Assembly (NCBI GenBank): GCA_003586115.2
Contig: QVOM02000053.1
Coordinates: forward strand, 7,801,035 to 7,865,034
Origin: Salvator merianae
Taxonomy: Eukaryota; Chordata; Lepidosauria; Squamata; Teiidae
Direction of reading: 5' to 3'
DNA length: 64,000 bases
Position numbers and translations under genes: made by a program. Below, piece after piece: positions 1-11,837 of the stretch (positions are counted from its first letter, which is position 1; each line of letters opens with the position of its first letter). The notes below the pieces were generated by a model. That model did no database searches. It was not told the origin of the DNA and was given only the letters and a program-made list of their open reading frames with translations.

Positions 1-68
1 TTTAATTAATTGAGGTTCAGGAGGTACAGGAGAAACTTTAGTACTACAGGCGTAAGCTGGAAAAAAAT

Positions 69-663
69 GGCCCTGGACCTTATTCCGGTTTATATCTCAT
101 AATTGGGACCTGCCATCCACATGCAGGTCACATCTAGACAGAGCCTAAAACATGAATCTATCCCAGGGCTATGTTGAAATTGCCACACATCTCCACGGCA
201 ATCCCAACACAGCCCCTGGATATAGGAGTGAAATAATGTGGTATCGCTATTCTGCAAAAATCGACTCTCCACTGGTTTTTCCCAGAATAACAATACCACT
301 TACCTGTCCAGATGCTTGCTTTTGCCATGGGCTTTGAAGAAAATGGCCCCCACATCTGCACAGGGCCGAAACAGGGACGAAAATGGCCACCTCAGTCACA
401 CGCTTCTGGGCATTTACTCCATCAAAATACCCAGGAACAGCAGGCTTGCCATTGCGGGAACAAGCAACCAGACAGGCAAGTACCCATGTGTGCCCTGCAA
501 TGTTGCTCTACCATCTGCCAACGGTGGCAAGAGGCAATCATGGGATTCAAACAAGATCCAGCATTTTCCTCTCACCATCGGCATCCTCAGTTTGTACCAG
601 CATGTGGACAGCAGGTGCCTATTCTGGGAAATAATCTGGACTAAGGCCCAGTGGAGAAAGGGA
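69..663. mobile_element. Foldback element family A, large copy with interior insert
   Basis: The left arm starts GGCCCTGGACCTTATTCCGG and the right arm ends AGGCCCAGTGGAGAAAGGG, complementary versions of the family A arm. About 440 bp lie between the arms, versus about 10 bp in compact copies, so the interior looks inserted or captured. It has no recognisable coding content. Confidence 0.6.
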
Positions 664-2780
664 TAAAGTCTCTAATGGAAGAACATGCTTTATACATTAC
701 TCCACATGAAACCCAACATAATTATGATACGGACCAGAGTAATAACCCGTAGGCTTATCTATATAATCTGCATTAAACCCTAGGAAGCAAAGAAGTGTGC
801 ACGAGGCAGGTTGCCAAAAGCTTTGGAAAATCTCCCAAACATCAGCTATACCTGTTGGTTTTTTTCGGCTTTTTCTATGGTCTGGCAATTTCTGTGGCCA
901 GCCTGGCATTCAGTGTTAGGGTAGCATCAGCTGCAGCCAGTGAATCATGAACAGCAGGCTGATAAGAACAGATGCCGGTGCAGCCAACACAGGTGAGCAC
1001 AGCCAAAAGCCTGACCGTGAGCTTTCTCCGTTGAAAGCATGAACTTTCAAAGGAAGCTCACAATCTGGCTTGTGGCAGTGGACAGGGTTTCTGGCCGGGC
1101 TCACTCGCATTGGTTGCCACTGAATAAGAGAATGAACGCAACACAACGGAAAACGTAGCCATGGCTGCTCCTAAAATTCACAAATCCTCCTGTCTTACAC
1201 ATCTGTCTATCTGCCATGCTGCAGGACACAAGTCCACTCAGCTTCAAGTCCCACCACTGTGACAGGACACACCTTTAGGTCAATTTCACTAAACCTCCCT
1301 CCCAGGATTTCTGCAAGGAAGCAAAAGCAAAGAGGAAGCTACCATGTTTGGGCTCTGCTTACAGGTTGCCCCAAAGCGGATGGGCCATAGGTCCAACCCA
1401 GTAAGACAGTTTGTGTGCTACTTTGGGGTATTTTTTGCATGAAAATAAAACTACAAAGACTCTACAGCTTTCTCCACACAGACAGAAAAACAGCTCGAGG
1501 GCAGGGAATATTCTGTGTACAGAATAGACAGAAAAAAAAACCAAGAAAAACTGTCCCTCCCTAAATTAATATTCCACCTAAGTATAAAGAGAAAAATGGA
1601 TCCATTGCTCTAGGGAGAAAACAGCAGTCCAGACAGGGGCATGATGTCCGATTCCAAGAGACAGGGGAAGAAACAGCTCCTCCCATATTCATGCCCACAT
1701 CCTAATTGCCATAATAAGGTTGCTTTTCAGATTGTGTGTGTGTGTGTGTGTGTATGTGTGTGTAAATAAAGCCATAACATGTGTTTCTGGCCCTTGGAAA
1801 ACAAACAGGAGGGAGCAGAGGGCCTTTTCCTGAAAATTACAGCCTGCTAACCTACTTGGGAGAATTTTCAGGCCATGAAACCCACACTGCGAATTATAAA
1901 AACAAGGCAGCCTAGAGAAGCAGATCGGCGTCAGGCGAATCACATCCAACTGGCAACCAGACAGGGCGCTCGGGAACTGGAAATTTAATCAGGCCTTTGC
2001 AGAGAATGGCTACTCAGCCATGAAATGGAAAATGAAGATTACCTGGTATTATTACCATTGGGGAAACCCATAGCAGAACCATCGAAGAAAAGAAGAAAGG
2101 AGGGGGGAAATCTTTGTCAGCGATGCAGAAATCTCCTCATCTCCCTTATCGGGATTTCCCTCATCTGGAAGAAGTCAGGCACGCATTCACACGTGCTTAT
2201 CCTTTCACCTATAGTCCCTGACCACCAAATTCCCTCAACTTCTGTTGCCACCTCTATTCTTGATCAGTATCTTCCCTTCCACGCCCTCCTTTGTTTCACT
2301 GCCTCAGATCCCTTTCTGGGACAGCAAAGGGGTGATGCATTCCCATAAAACCGGCAATCTGAGTCGACTAGCCCTTTTGGATTTGTTTTCTGTGCCCAGG
2401 GGACGAGTCCAGGAACACACTTCCTCAACATTGTATCCCACTCTATCCTCAGTGGTGCACAAGGGTAACACACCTCATAAAACCGACTTGCGATAGTAAA
2501 AGAAAAGCATGGAAGAAACTAAAGCCAGCAAGAAAGCACGCATGACTCGTCCTCTGAAAGCCTCCCTTAATGAGTTTTTAGACTCTTTTTAAAGGCATTC
2601 AATGTCACAACAGAAAGCAGGGGAGTTCTGCAGTTGGGGCACCACTGGCTCCTATTCCCTCCTCTCCAGTCTCATCCAGCAGAAGGACAACTAGCCAGGC
2701 CTCTCCTTGTGATTCGAACAGCCTGCATTGCTTAAATCAGGACAGACAGTTGAGCAAAGAACTGGGCCCACAGTGCCAGA
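664..2780. other. Gene-free stretch with TG microsatellite
   Basis: No exon with family resemblance was found on either strand. A TG-rich microsatellite lies at 1733-1763. The remainder looks like unique intergenic sequence. Confidence 0.5.
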
Positions 2781-2783
2781 CAA

Positions 2784-2965
2784 AAGATGCAGCATTCCAG
2801 CATTTCCAGAGCGCTCTGTGCAACCGTGAAAAAGCACCATATGTACACATAAGATGCACCATATGTACACATAAGATGCATACGTACGCGAAAGACACAG
2901 CCTTCGAGCATTTCCAGACTGCTTTGGGCAGCAGTGAAAAAGCACCACGTGTACATATAAGATAA
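2784..2965. repeat. Local direct duplication, unit about 110 bp
   Basis: CATTTCCAGA..GCTCTG..CAG(C)..GTGAAAAAGCACCA and GTACACATAAGAT occur twice about 110 bp apart. Within the first copy a 22-bp segment around ATGTACACATAAGATGCA is itself repeated immediately. Confidence 0.7.
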
Positions 2966-2998
2966 GGCACACACCTGGGGGTGCGCAGAGGAAGGGGG

Positions 2999-3210
2999 GG
3001 CTGCATCTCTACAGAGTAAAAAAAAGTGGCTCACAAGCAGCTTAGAGGCAGTAGCGTTTGCATGCTAGTGCCTTAATCCACATTAAACGCCAGAAAATAT
3101 AATTCCAAAGTGCCTTTTCTGACTTTTCAAGTGGACTAGAGGTGGGAAGGGAATACTACCACCTCGAAACCACTTCTGAGTTGCTTTTTCAAACGTATGT
3201 GGATGCAGCC
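2999..3210. mobile_element. Foldback/TIR element family F
   Basis: 212 bp bounded by GGCTGCATC and GATGCAGCC, with the internal motif AAGCAGCTTAGA..AGTAGC. A partial copy occurs at 12880. No ORF; consistent with a non-autonomous DNA transposon. Confidence 0.55.
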
Positions 3211-3477
3211 AGAAAAAGAGAGAGAGAGAGATGGAGATGATAAGATAGGACAAGGAACTCCTAGTTGCCTGCCTTTGCAGAAATGAGGCACTGAACCTTT
3301 AATGCAAACACACAACGCAGTGGCACCTCACAGCTCGCACCTGCTGAGGCTGCTGGGATGGAAGGCAAGGCAGCTAAAAGGAAGCAGTACCAAGGTTAAA
3401 AGAGATGACGTTAGCAGTGGGTGGCCATCGATCGGTGGCAGAGCCTGGAACGCCAGAAGCTCACAAGTTCCACCCTT

Positions 3478-3656
3478 GGCCCTTTCTGCACTGGGTCATT
3501 CTGGATTATATCCCAAAATAGGGCCCTGCTGTCCGCATGCTAGTGCAGACTACAGCAGGCTCAGAGTGGGGCCTGCCACAGTCTGTACCAGCATGCAGAT
3601 GTCAGGTCCCTATTTCAGGAAACAATCCAGAATGAGGCCCAGTGCAGAAAGGGACC
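3478..3656. mobile_element. Foldback element family A, compact copy (179 bp)
   Basis: Two arms of about 83 bp, GGCCCTTTCTGCACTGGG.. and its near-perfect reverse complement, are separated by a loop of roughly 11 bp. It matches the copy at 17422-17602 over its full length. Target duplication is unclear (CTT versus CTG). Confidence 0.8.
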
Positions 3657-3734
3657 CTGACATCTCCCCAGAAGGCAGCCACCAGAAGTCAGCCCTGATT
3701 CAACAAGGCCTAACAACAGTGGACTAGATATTTA

Positions 3735-3915
3735 TTGTTGGGTACCACTGAGTCATGGTTGACTTGCATGGGCACCTCTGTGGGCCCTTCTGAGCTACAG
3801 CTGCTCCCAGATTCCACGGGGACATCTATGCCGTTTTATTGGCAGAGATACAGAAGTGGTTTGCCTACCCTCTGATTTCCGGGTAGCTCGCTCTACTACT
3901 GAGCTACAGCCACCC
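3735..3915 (-). mobile_element. tRNA-headed SINE fragment, reverse orientation
   Basis: ACAGAAGTGGTTTGCC and a reversed tRNA-like head ending TCTACTACTGAGCTACAGCC. The same unit recurs at 16050-16330 and, in the other orientation, at 4690-4915. Confidence 0.6.
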
Positions 3916-4689
3916 AGCACTGGATTTTATAAGACTGCAAATCCATGCGAATCAGCAGGACAACTCCTCCCATTGAGCAGAACCAACTCTGCACCCACCA
4001 CCCCTGAAATATGTGCAACAGAGAAAAGGAGAATGGACACAAGTCCTCAGCTGTGGGCCAGTCACCCCTGGCAGAAGGACACGGAGTGGAAGGACCGCTG
4101 GTGCTAAGTTACACAACCGCCATTACTTAGTTCAAACCTGTGTACCCAAAACATTCAGGAAACTGCATCTTAAAACTGTATCTTATTCTTCTCTAATTGC
4201 CACCACATGGTTTCAATGCCCCAGAAGAAAAATCTTCCAGTCGTTTACTCCACTATCATTACACAAAAAAAGATGATGGATAAATAATTAAAACAAAAAG
4301 CTGACAAAGGCTGTCAGGCCCCAAAGACCTATATATCAGTGGCAGCTGTCCAGCTCTCCAGATGTGGCTGAACTATAACTTCCACCATGGTCAGGAACCA
4401 TGGAAGCTGTAGCTGAACAACATCAAGGAGGCAACTGAGGTCGCCCACCCTGCATCAGGCTCAAGCAACCTTCCCCCAAGGCTCCCTGGAAGCTGGGTGG
4501 AATCTTCAGCACCCACCAGGTACGGTGCTGGCAGGAGTGGAGAGTTCTTGAGGTCTTTAGAAGGAGAGTTATAAATGCAGGGAACACATCCATCCAGAGG
4601 GCTCCAATCAGGGGAAAACTATCTGCATCCTATTTCTTCCAAAGCTCTTACAGAGCTGCTATCCTTAACGGAAAAGAACAACAACAACA
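3916..4689. other. Gene-free stretch
   Basis: No recognisable coding or RNA gene on either strand; short open frames lack family resemblance. Confidence 0.45.
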
Positions 4690-4915
4690 AAAGCCTCGGG
4701 AGTGTTTGTAGCTCTATGGTAGAACAAAGGGTGTGGAAAGCACGGGGTCGCATGTTTAATCCCCCGCCTCTCCCCAGAAGCAAGCAATGGCAAACCACTT
4801 CTGTATGGCTGCCAAGAAAACTGCACAGAGGTTCCCATGGAGATGCCCATGCAGTTAGCCAGGAGTTGGCCAGGACTCGGTGGCAGCCCACAGCAACCAG
4901 GAGTTTGCACTTGAC
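4690..4915 (+). mobile_element. tRNA-headed SINE, forward orientation
   Basis: A-box-like TAGCTCTATGGTAGAAC and B-box-like region CATGTTTAATCCC, then GCAAACCACTTCTGTATGGC in the body. It abuts the CpG island. Confidence 0.55.
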
Positions 4916-5433
4916 CGTCCCCAGAGGTCCCTCTTTTTTTTGCCAGATAAAAACGTGGACCATTATTACTTCATTCCTTTCGAACATGTGGCAACCTCAA
5001 GCGATTGCGCTGCGGAGCGCCTCCTGCCTGCGCCGCGATTCCGGCCCTGAAGCTCTGACACGAATACATCTCCTCTCCTCCTCCGTTCCGACGGAGCCTA
5101 GGGAGCCAGCCAAGCGGCGAGACGGATCGCCCTCCGCGTCCCCACGACCCCCAACTCCCTGGGCGCCCACACAGCGCGATCGGCGCGGCGGCGAGACCAG
5201 GAGCGGAGGGTTCCTTCTCCGCGGGACGGTCCCTCCTCTCCCCGGGAACGGGGCGAGAACGGCAAGGAACGGAGCAGCCCCCCCCGCCCCCAAGAAAGGA
5301 ATGGAGAATCAGAAAAGGCGCGTCGGACAGCGACGGCGGGACCCCCGTCTCTCCCCCGCGCAGGCTCCAAACGCAGCCGAAAAGCAGCGCAGGAGAACCG
5401 GGTGAGGAAGGAGCTCGACGCCCCTGCACTTAC

Positions 5434-5830
5434 ATGGCTGCCAGCTGAGTCCTCGCCGGAGATCGTCCGGCCGCCCCGGCGAACAGTGGAGTCCGGTATC
5501 CCCGGCGGCGCCGCTCCAGCCACAGCGCCCGTCTGCAGCCGCTGCCCGCCCGGCCCGCCGCCGCCGCCGCCGCCCACCACTCCAGGCGCGCCGCCGCCGC
5601 CACGGGAACAGGACGGGGAGGAGCCGGCGGCGACGCGGGGTGGAGCGCCGTCGTCTCCCTCCCCGGGAAAAAAGAGCAGGAGCAGCAGGAGGACGGCGTC
5701 CGCCGGCTGGGCTGGGGGCGGGAGCAGAAAGCTGGCTCGCTGGTCGCTAGAGGAGCGGGGGGGGTGGCTTTCCGCCACTCAGGCGGCGGGGGGGGGGCTC
5801 AGCTGTCCCGCCCTGCATCCTCTGTAGGAG
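5434..5830 (-). other. Candidate leftward first exon inside the CpG island
   Basis: Reading leftward, GC-rich sequence runs into GCAGCCAT followed by a consensus donor GTAAGTG (5433-5427). The open frame above it is low in complexity (poly-Leu, poly-Gly), so this is probably 5' UTR, or an exon whose ATG is interrupted at the junction. No downstream exon of a recognisable gene is visible in 1-5400; the upper boundary is arbitrary. Confidence 0.4.
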
Positions 5831-5940
5831 ACTCACTCACCCCCCGCCCGGCCCCCGGGGCCCTCGACGTTCGCGCTGCGGCTCTTCGTGCGTTTCCTAA
5901 GTCACGTTCGGGAGTGAGATAGGGGTGGGGTGGCGTGGCA

Positions 5941-5973
5941 AAGCGCGGGCAAAGCGCGGGCAAAGCGCGGGCA
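5941..5973. repeat. 11-bp tandem repeat, three copies
   Basis: AAGCGCGGGCA three times without mismatch inside the CpG island. Each unit contains GCGCGGGC, close to an E2F-type GC-rich site; the binding is only a guess. Confidence 0.8.
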
Positions 5974-6492
5974 GCAGACACGCGAGTGTTCTCTCCCCTT
6001 TCTTCCACGAGTGTAACGTCTTTAGGGGGGTCGCGGCTGCTGGACTAGACGTGGGAAGTGGCGGTCCCGGAGAATAGACGGTCCCTTCGCTCCGTGGACG
6101 CTCATTGTCTGCCCTGAAGAAAGTTGCTGTACCGAGGGAGAGGGGGGGGGGAGCCCGGTTGCTGCCCGTTAAGAGAGTCTTCGCGCTGCGACCTTCTCGT
6201 GTGAATTTTGATGAGAACGCCCGCGCCGGGCCGTCCGTGTTCCAAAGCGACAGCGTGGACAAACTGCGCGGGATCGTCCACGTTGGCTTGTGTGGCACAA
6301 AGTTCGTCCGCCCTCGCGAGCCCACGTGCACGTTTACAGCGGTCCACCGCATCGCCAAACTTGGGGGTCCCCGTGGCCGGACCTCGGTTCAAAAAAGGCT
6401 GTGAAAAGGTCAAGGTTGAGCTTGTTTGGTTGGGCTGGTTGCTGAATTTGGTGCTTATTTATAACTGCATTCTGTGCGTGTTTTGATTTCAG

Positions 6493-6850
6493 GCCAGTTC
6501 CGCACTTACCTTGAGGTGGGCTGTTCCAACTGGTCCGTTCCCACTGGTGCGGTCCATCAGCTGGATGGCTGCTCCGGGCAGATGCTGCGCCAGACCCGAA
6601 GCTCACCTGAGCTTCATATATAGCCTCTGGCATTTCTGATGTCCAGGACAAACGTTTCTGGCCTGAGAAACCGAATTCAGCAGCACACTTTGCTGTGCTG
6701 CCCAAATGTGTCCCCCACTAGACCAGGACACAGAGGCATGCCTCCATGCCTGGCTTATACAGCGCTAGACCCCCTGTAGACCATGTTGGGTGGCCTAGTC
6801 TGCTCCACATTTCATCCAGTGCAGGCAGAGCGTTCTAGCAGGGGTTGGGG
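6493..6850. mobile_element. Foldback element family B, copy 1
   Basis: Starts GGCCAGTTCCGCACTTACC just right of the CpG island and contains the family core of CATGCCTCCATG and a segment like TCTGGTCCGCACC. The right end is blurred. Confidence 0.5.
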
Positions 6851-8479
6851 GCTCTCTGGTCCGCACCAACATGCAGAAGAAAGAGGCCCCGGAAAGGACA
6901 ATGGAGTGCACTGTACTGATCACCAGTAAATGCAGAAAAAACCTCAATCCACTTATGGAGGACACCATTGGCTTTCTTTGTGAGGGACCAATTCCACCCT
7001 AGCTGCACCCCTGTACATGTGCAAATTTTTGGTCTCATTCTGCACTAGGTACGGGCATCTTGTTTGTTTTCTAATGGACACATTTCTCCCTACTTAGAGT
7101 TCAGACGTTTTTCATGGCTTTTGGCAACTAGAAACAGCACTGGAAACAGACCTTTGCTCTAACTTCCTTATAATTCAGTTAGTAAAGGCCCACAGAGCAC
7201 TGGCAAACTTCTAAAACACTTGTTTCCAAGATATAACTCTCCCAAACTGTACCATGCCAGGCCCGGAGAGCTGCTGATATTTTATGGGCCAGAACCCAAG
7301 GAGTTACCAAGGTTTTCCTCTTTGAGAAATAAACACACACCTCTCTCATCCACTGCTGCCCATCTCTATTTATAGAGTAAGTCTCCAAGGGGCCGGCTCT
7401 GTTGTTCTTAACAGCTTTTTGCTTCTACGGTTTCCATGCTTCTGTTTTCCTCCAATCAGCTGGGCCCCTGCACATGCGAAGTCTGGGGGGGTGGAAGGCT
7501 AACGCTCTTTCTGGACAGGAGCCCAGTAGGGGCTTGGCTAGATGATGTGGTTGTAAGACAAGGGGGCAGAATGGGATCTGTCTTTAATTGTGACAGGCGG
7601 CAGATGCCTGGCACTTGAGCCTGGCTGAAAATGGGTGTTGCAACAATGCTAGAGCACAAAAAGATGCCTTGTGTTCCTTGGCCTGGATTGTTTTTATGCA
7701 CGTTGAAGGCCTGGTCACGTAGGTCAAGAATATGGCCTTTGCTAGGAGCGAGGCGGAAGTCGAGAAAGGGCGCCCTGGCCTACACCTACAAGCTTTTCCA
7801 GAGACACTAGTTGCAGGCCACAACTAGCAACACTTGGCTAGGGAAAACGTTCGTGTGGCAGCTCAAAGGGCGGCTATGTATCATAGAAAGGGAGAAAAGA
7901 TGGCTGCGATGATTGAAACGGAGGCCCATCGAGATTTCATGGGCCAGAGGTACAACAGGGGCAAGCATTCCCAAGTATTCCTCAGATTCTTAATTGTAAA
8001 CCTTTTGCTAGTTAAGGAAATAAGCTGTTTTACGCTGAATCAGACCCTTGGTTTATCTAGATCACTATTTTTTTGAAGGCACTTTCTAATGGGCCCTTAA
8101 TCTGGATTAAGGCGGTGTGCCTGTCTGTTCTTCCTCTCCAAGGGGAGAAATTCCTCTGCTCACCGGGGTGGGTGGGTTGGGGGACAATTATACCCCCCCC
8201 GGTCCTCCAGGCCATACTGCTGCTGGACCCCCCATTTTTCTCCAAGTTCTTTGTCATTCTCATTCCTGCAACTGGATGAATCTTGCCTGCTTTATTGCTC
8301 TCTGTTGTCATCTTTTCATTTCTTTTAATATTTGCAGGCATCCAGGAGGGGAGAGATTTATGCAAGTCTTAAATAAGCACCAAGGAGGGAAAGTTTTTGA
8401 GTGATTACAAACCCTGAAACTGTTTCTCCTTTTCTTACAGCAATTACGTCTTTCATCACATCTTGCTACAAACCCATCA
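6851..8479. other. Gene-free stretch
   Basis: No exon, RNA gene or clear repeat recognised on either strand. Confidence 0.4.
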
Positions 8480-8665
8480 AGTTTATACTTCTCTCTTTCA
8501 ACTTTACACTGATGTTTACATTGTATTTTGTTTGACTTTCTAGTCGCTTTTGTATCCGGATATTTTTATCTTATCTTTTTCAGTCTTGTTGAATTGGTTT
8601 TATATTGTACACCACCCTGAGACTGTAGCAACAGGATGCTACAAAAACTCCAGTAAAATAAATAC
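8480..8665 (+). mobile_element. LINE (CR1/L2-type) 3' end
   Basis: TTATATTGTACACCACCCTGA followed by an AAATAAATA tail, the usual 3' signature of truncated CR1/L2-like LINEs in reptiles. No RT-coding part remains. Confidence 0.55.
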
Positions 8666-9694
8666 ATAGTTAACATACCAATAGGAGCTAAATGCAGCAC
8701 AGAGCTATGGCAAATCTGGAATTTAAAGCGTAGAGATACCACATTATCAGCTGAAGTCTGTGGTCTTCCTAGTTGTAACCTATGACAGTGAGAGTTCATC
8801 CATCAGCAAGACTGAGCAATGGAAAACTGATGCTTCTGAACTGTGGCATTGGGACAACCAGGAGTGGTTCCAGAGGGAATGGACCAACTGGAGCAGTTCT
8901 GGCTCCAGTAACTGTAGAAACACCCAGAGTTTGGGATCAAACTGTGATCAAGCTGTGTACGACTCTGGATTTGGAGAGGCAAGGTTATAACTGTGGTGCA
9001 TCTGACCATAAGGGAGGAAGACTTCATCATGTTCAGCCATGCTCATTTTCAATGCTTGCTGGGTAATTCTAGTGCTGGTGGAATTCTTCCTTCTGTTGCT
9101 TTGCTTTAAACAGGATTTGGACCAGATAGACCTTCCAGCAGATAATCTCTCCAGCAGAGTCCTTCCAGGATTTGGACCCCATGCCTTCAGACTGAAGGCT
9201 ATCCTCTTTAAATTAGGCTGTGGCCAAACAAACTCAAGCTGTCGCTCGTTGGAGACCCGGCAACTCTACACTGCGAACTGGAGAATATAACGACAGATGT
9301 GGCCATCCGCTGAGCCAGGTGCTCTTCCGGAACAATCCCATCTCTCTCTAGCAGTGGCGGATTTCAGAATCGGACAACGCATGGAGGAGGAAGCCCATTT
9401 TAAAGAGCAAAAGGGCTCAAGCGTTTGCTGACATTGCGTGTCTTGGCTGAGAGCCCTAACTAAATCAATCTTCCAGGAATGTCTCTTTTTCTTTGAACTC
9501 AGTTATAAGCTCTTGGCAGCTGCAGCATTGGGGCTGCAGCTGTTCCTGATGGCGGAAGGATTCAAGGGGAGCCGGTTCAGAACACAGAGAAGGGGTCCAT
9601 TGATAAACAGGTCTCTGCTGGGGAAGATGCTGTCTTCGGGCTGCTTCTCCTGCAGGGTACCAGAACAATATTAGCTCAGACTTCCTAAGGGTGC

Positions 9695-9850
9695 CTTCAG
9701 ACATGGGCTAAATCCCACAGTTCGCCTGGGACTGCATTAGGAATGCCAGATGCAACTGTGCCATTCCCAATATCATCCGGGGTTCGTAGATCGAAATTCC
9801 AATGTATTGGTATTATGGGAAATCTGGCAAGGATGCTAAGTTCCCTGTAA
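9695..9850. mobile_element. Dispersed repeat family G
   Basis: GATGC..GACG/CAA..TGTGCCATT and the following block resemble 41270-41370, where GGATGCCAGACGTAATTGTG appears. Boundaries are not resolved. The stretch 8666-9694 before it shows nothing recognisable. Confidence 0.35.
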
Positions 9851-9863
9851 TAGTTCCCCTTAG

Positions 9864-10237
9864 GGCATGGTGGCGGAGAAGGCTAAGGCACTGATCTATC
9901 AATAGGAGGATCGGAGTTCAAGGCCCCTGTCAGCCGTGTAGAGGGGATGAGCGCCCTCTACTGGTCTCTAGCTCCAGCCAACCTAGCTGTTCGAAAGCAA
10001 GTAATTGCAAGTAGATAAAGAGGGAGCATCACATTGTGTGATGTGGAAGATAGACAGATGTAAGCCTTCAGGCGAAAAATAACCTTGTAAGCCACTTTGA
10101 GTCAGCTTTGGCCGAGAAAAGCGGGTATAAAAACCAATTTCTTCTTCTTCTTCTTCTTCTTCTTCTTCTTCTTCTTCTTCTTCTTCTTCTTCTTCTTCTT
10201 CTTCTTCTTCTTCTTCTTCTTCTTCTTCTTCTTCTTC
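9864..10237 (+). mobile_element. tRNA-derived SINE with long TTC tail
   Basis: The head GGCATGGTGGCGGAGAAGG carries an A-box-like block, and GGAGTTCAAGGCC is B-box-like. The body continues with AGCGCCCTCTACTGG, and the 3' end CCACTTTGAGTC..AGCGGGTATAAAAACCAA resembles an L2/CR1-type LINE tail. It is followed by about 33 TTC units (10139-10237). A full reverse copy lies at 18865-19160. Confidence 0.8.
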
Positions 10238-11837
10238 CCCTCGCCTTGATGTAACTTATAATTACATATAAAAAAAAAAATACAAAAAAATCCTCAATCG
10301 TATTATTCCCTTGCATTTCTTCTGCACCCTCCCACCCTAAAACACTGCCAAAAGTTATACGTTCCACTGGAAGATCCTATTCCTCTTCTGTATCAGGTCA
10401 TCACTCTCCGCGTTTGTTTCCATAGATTGTTTACTCTTCATTCATTTCTCCTTTGCAGTTCAATTCCTTTCCAGTCTTCATAAATTATACTTCTCTTTAT
10501 TCCCGTTTATTAATTGAAAAGGCATTTAATCTATGATATAATGATTCCACATCTGTAATGACCACTTTGGGGAGTCTTTCCAACCTTAAACAATTCCTGC
10601 TTTTGCTGCTGAGATAAGTTCATCTACTATAAAATATTTCTCTTCCTACACCTGACAACCCTTCACACTATGTGTACATTTTCTACACACCTTTGTTGTT
10701 AGGTGGTCTGTAAAATGCAACTTCCCTTTTTTGAAGGACCCCACAAGCTTATAATAATATGATTTGACCTTTGTGGCATCATTGACTTATGGGCTGAGGC
10801 TACATCCAGACGTCACTTACTTATTCCACTATGTAAATCAACCCATTCATAGTATATGCAATTCTGTGTGACTAAGGCTGAATCTACACTAGAGCTGCCC
10901 AGATGTGGTATTTTGGCTGTTCCTGAACTACAACCATCAGCACTGGACTCCCAAGATTCTCTGAAAACAGCAGAGTGAAAGGTTGGATGCAAATGGCGGC
11001 ATCCGTGCTACTGTCCCCCTCATTAAGTGGGGCTGAGATCCTCAGTGGGAAACTGTAGGGGGGGGGGGAAAGGTGTCTCCTTGGGAATACTGCTGCTCTG
11101 TGGGAATAAACTGCTCACCCACAAAGCAACCCCCAGCTTGCTGAAAGCACAAACCATTGCCCATACACTGAAGCAAGGGTGTTCTGTTAAAAAAGAAAAA
11201 AGCACTCTTAAATCAGGATTTCTATAATCCTTTGAAGTACAAGGGCCGCTCCTTCCATGGTCAGGCAATGGTGAAGGCAGTGCCATGGCACAGCACAGAA
11301 CCCCTGTACACATGATTACGTGCCCCTAGAGGGACTTTCTCGAAGAGGCGTATTCAAATTCGATTAAAGTAGTTTGAAAAGAGCCCCTTTTGGAATGGCT
11401 TGAAAGTTCATTAGGGTGTGAGTCATCTGACCTGCACACACTGTGGCTTAATTCAATATGCACTTTTCTACTCTATTCGTGTAGATGGGGCCTGGGTGTT
11501 GAGCATCGCATTTGCAAGCAGGTCCAGGAGCCTCGGACGAGGTGGATTTACTATAAAAGCTGATCTACCTCCAACCTTATATCCAACGCACTGTTCTCTG
11601 TATTCTTGCAGCTACTCCCACCTGCTGCTCTCCTGTAGTACTGCTCCCAATAAAGGAGCTTTTACAAGACCGGCCCAGGCAGAGGAAATTTAAAAAAGAA
11701 TCTGGTTTTCCTTTGGATTCCAACTCTCTAGCTTCCCACCCAGAATGCAAATAGTTCATGCAATTTGGAAATGCTTATTTCATAGAAGTGGGACTATAAT
11801 TTTGGCAGAAAGAAGGAATATTCTTCCTGGGTGATTA
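10238..11837. other. Gene-free stretch
   Basis: No exon or RNA gene recognised; includes short homopolymer runs and one G-run near 11061. Confidence 0.4.

Larger units (their letters stand above)
4990..6380. promoter_or_regulatory. CpG island, probable promoter
   Basis: About 1.4 kb with dense CpG in an otherwise CpG-poor window, including a CCG run near 5548-5573, several G-runs and an 11-bp unit repeated three times (5941-5973). Such islands mark vertebrate promoters. The minus strand carries a first-exon-like segment with a good donor. A rightward transcript is possible, but no convincing plus-strand first exon was found. Confidence 0.75.

Noticed and set aside
5098..5778. 226-codon minus-strand ORF through the CpG island
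   Set aside because: Low-complexity Gly/Pro/Leu/Arg runs are expected from GC-rich DNA, and the frame crosses a consensus splice donor. It is better read as a 5' UTR-type first exon.
5402..5827. Plus-strand proline-rich ORF in the CpG island
   Set aside because: A product of the CCG run; no start context, splice site or family resemblance supports it.
6208..6486. Possible rightward first exon at the right edge of the CpG island
   Set aside because: No convincing donor or family-like residues; AAAAGGTCAAGG is a weak site.
10068..10367. Minus-strand ORF with a long poly-arginine run
   Set aside because: It is the translation of the TTC tail of a SINE.
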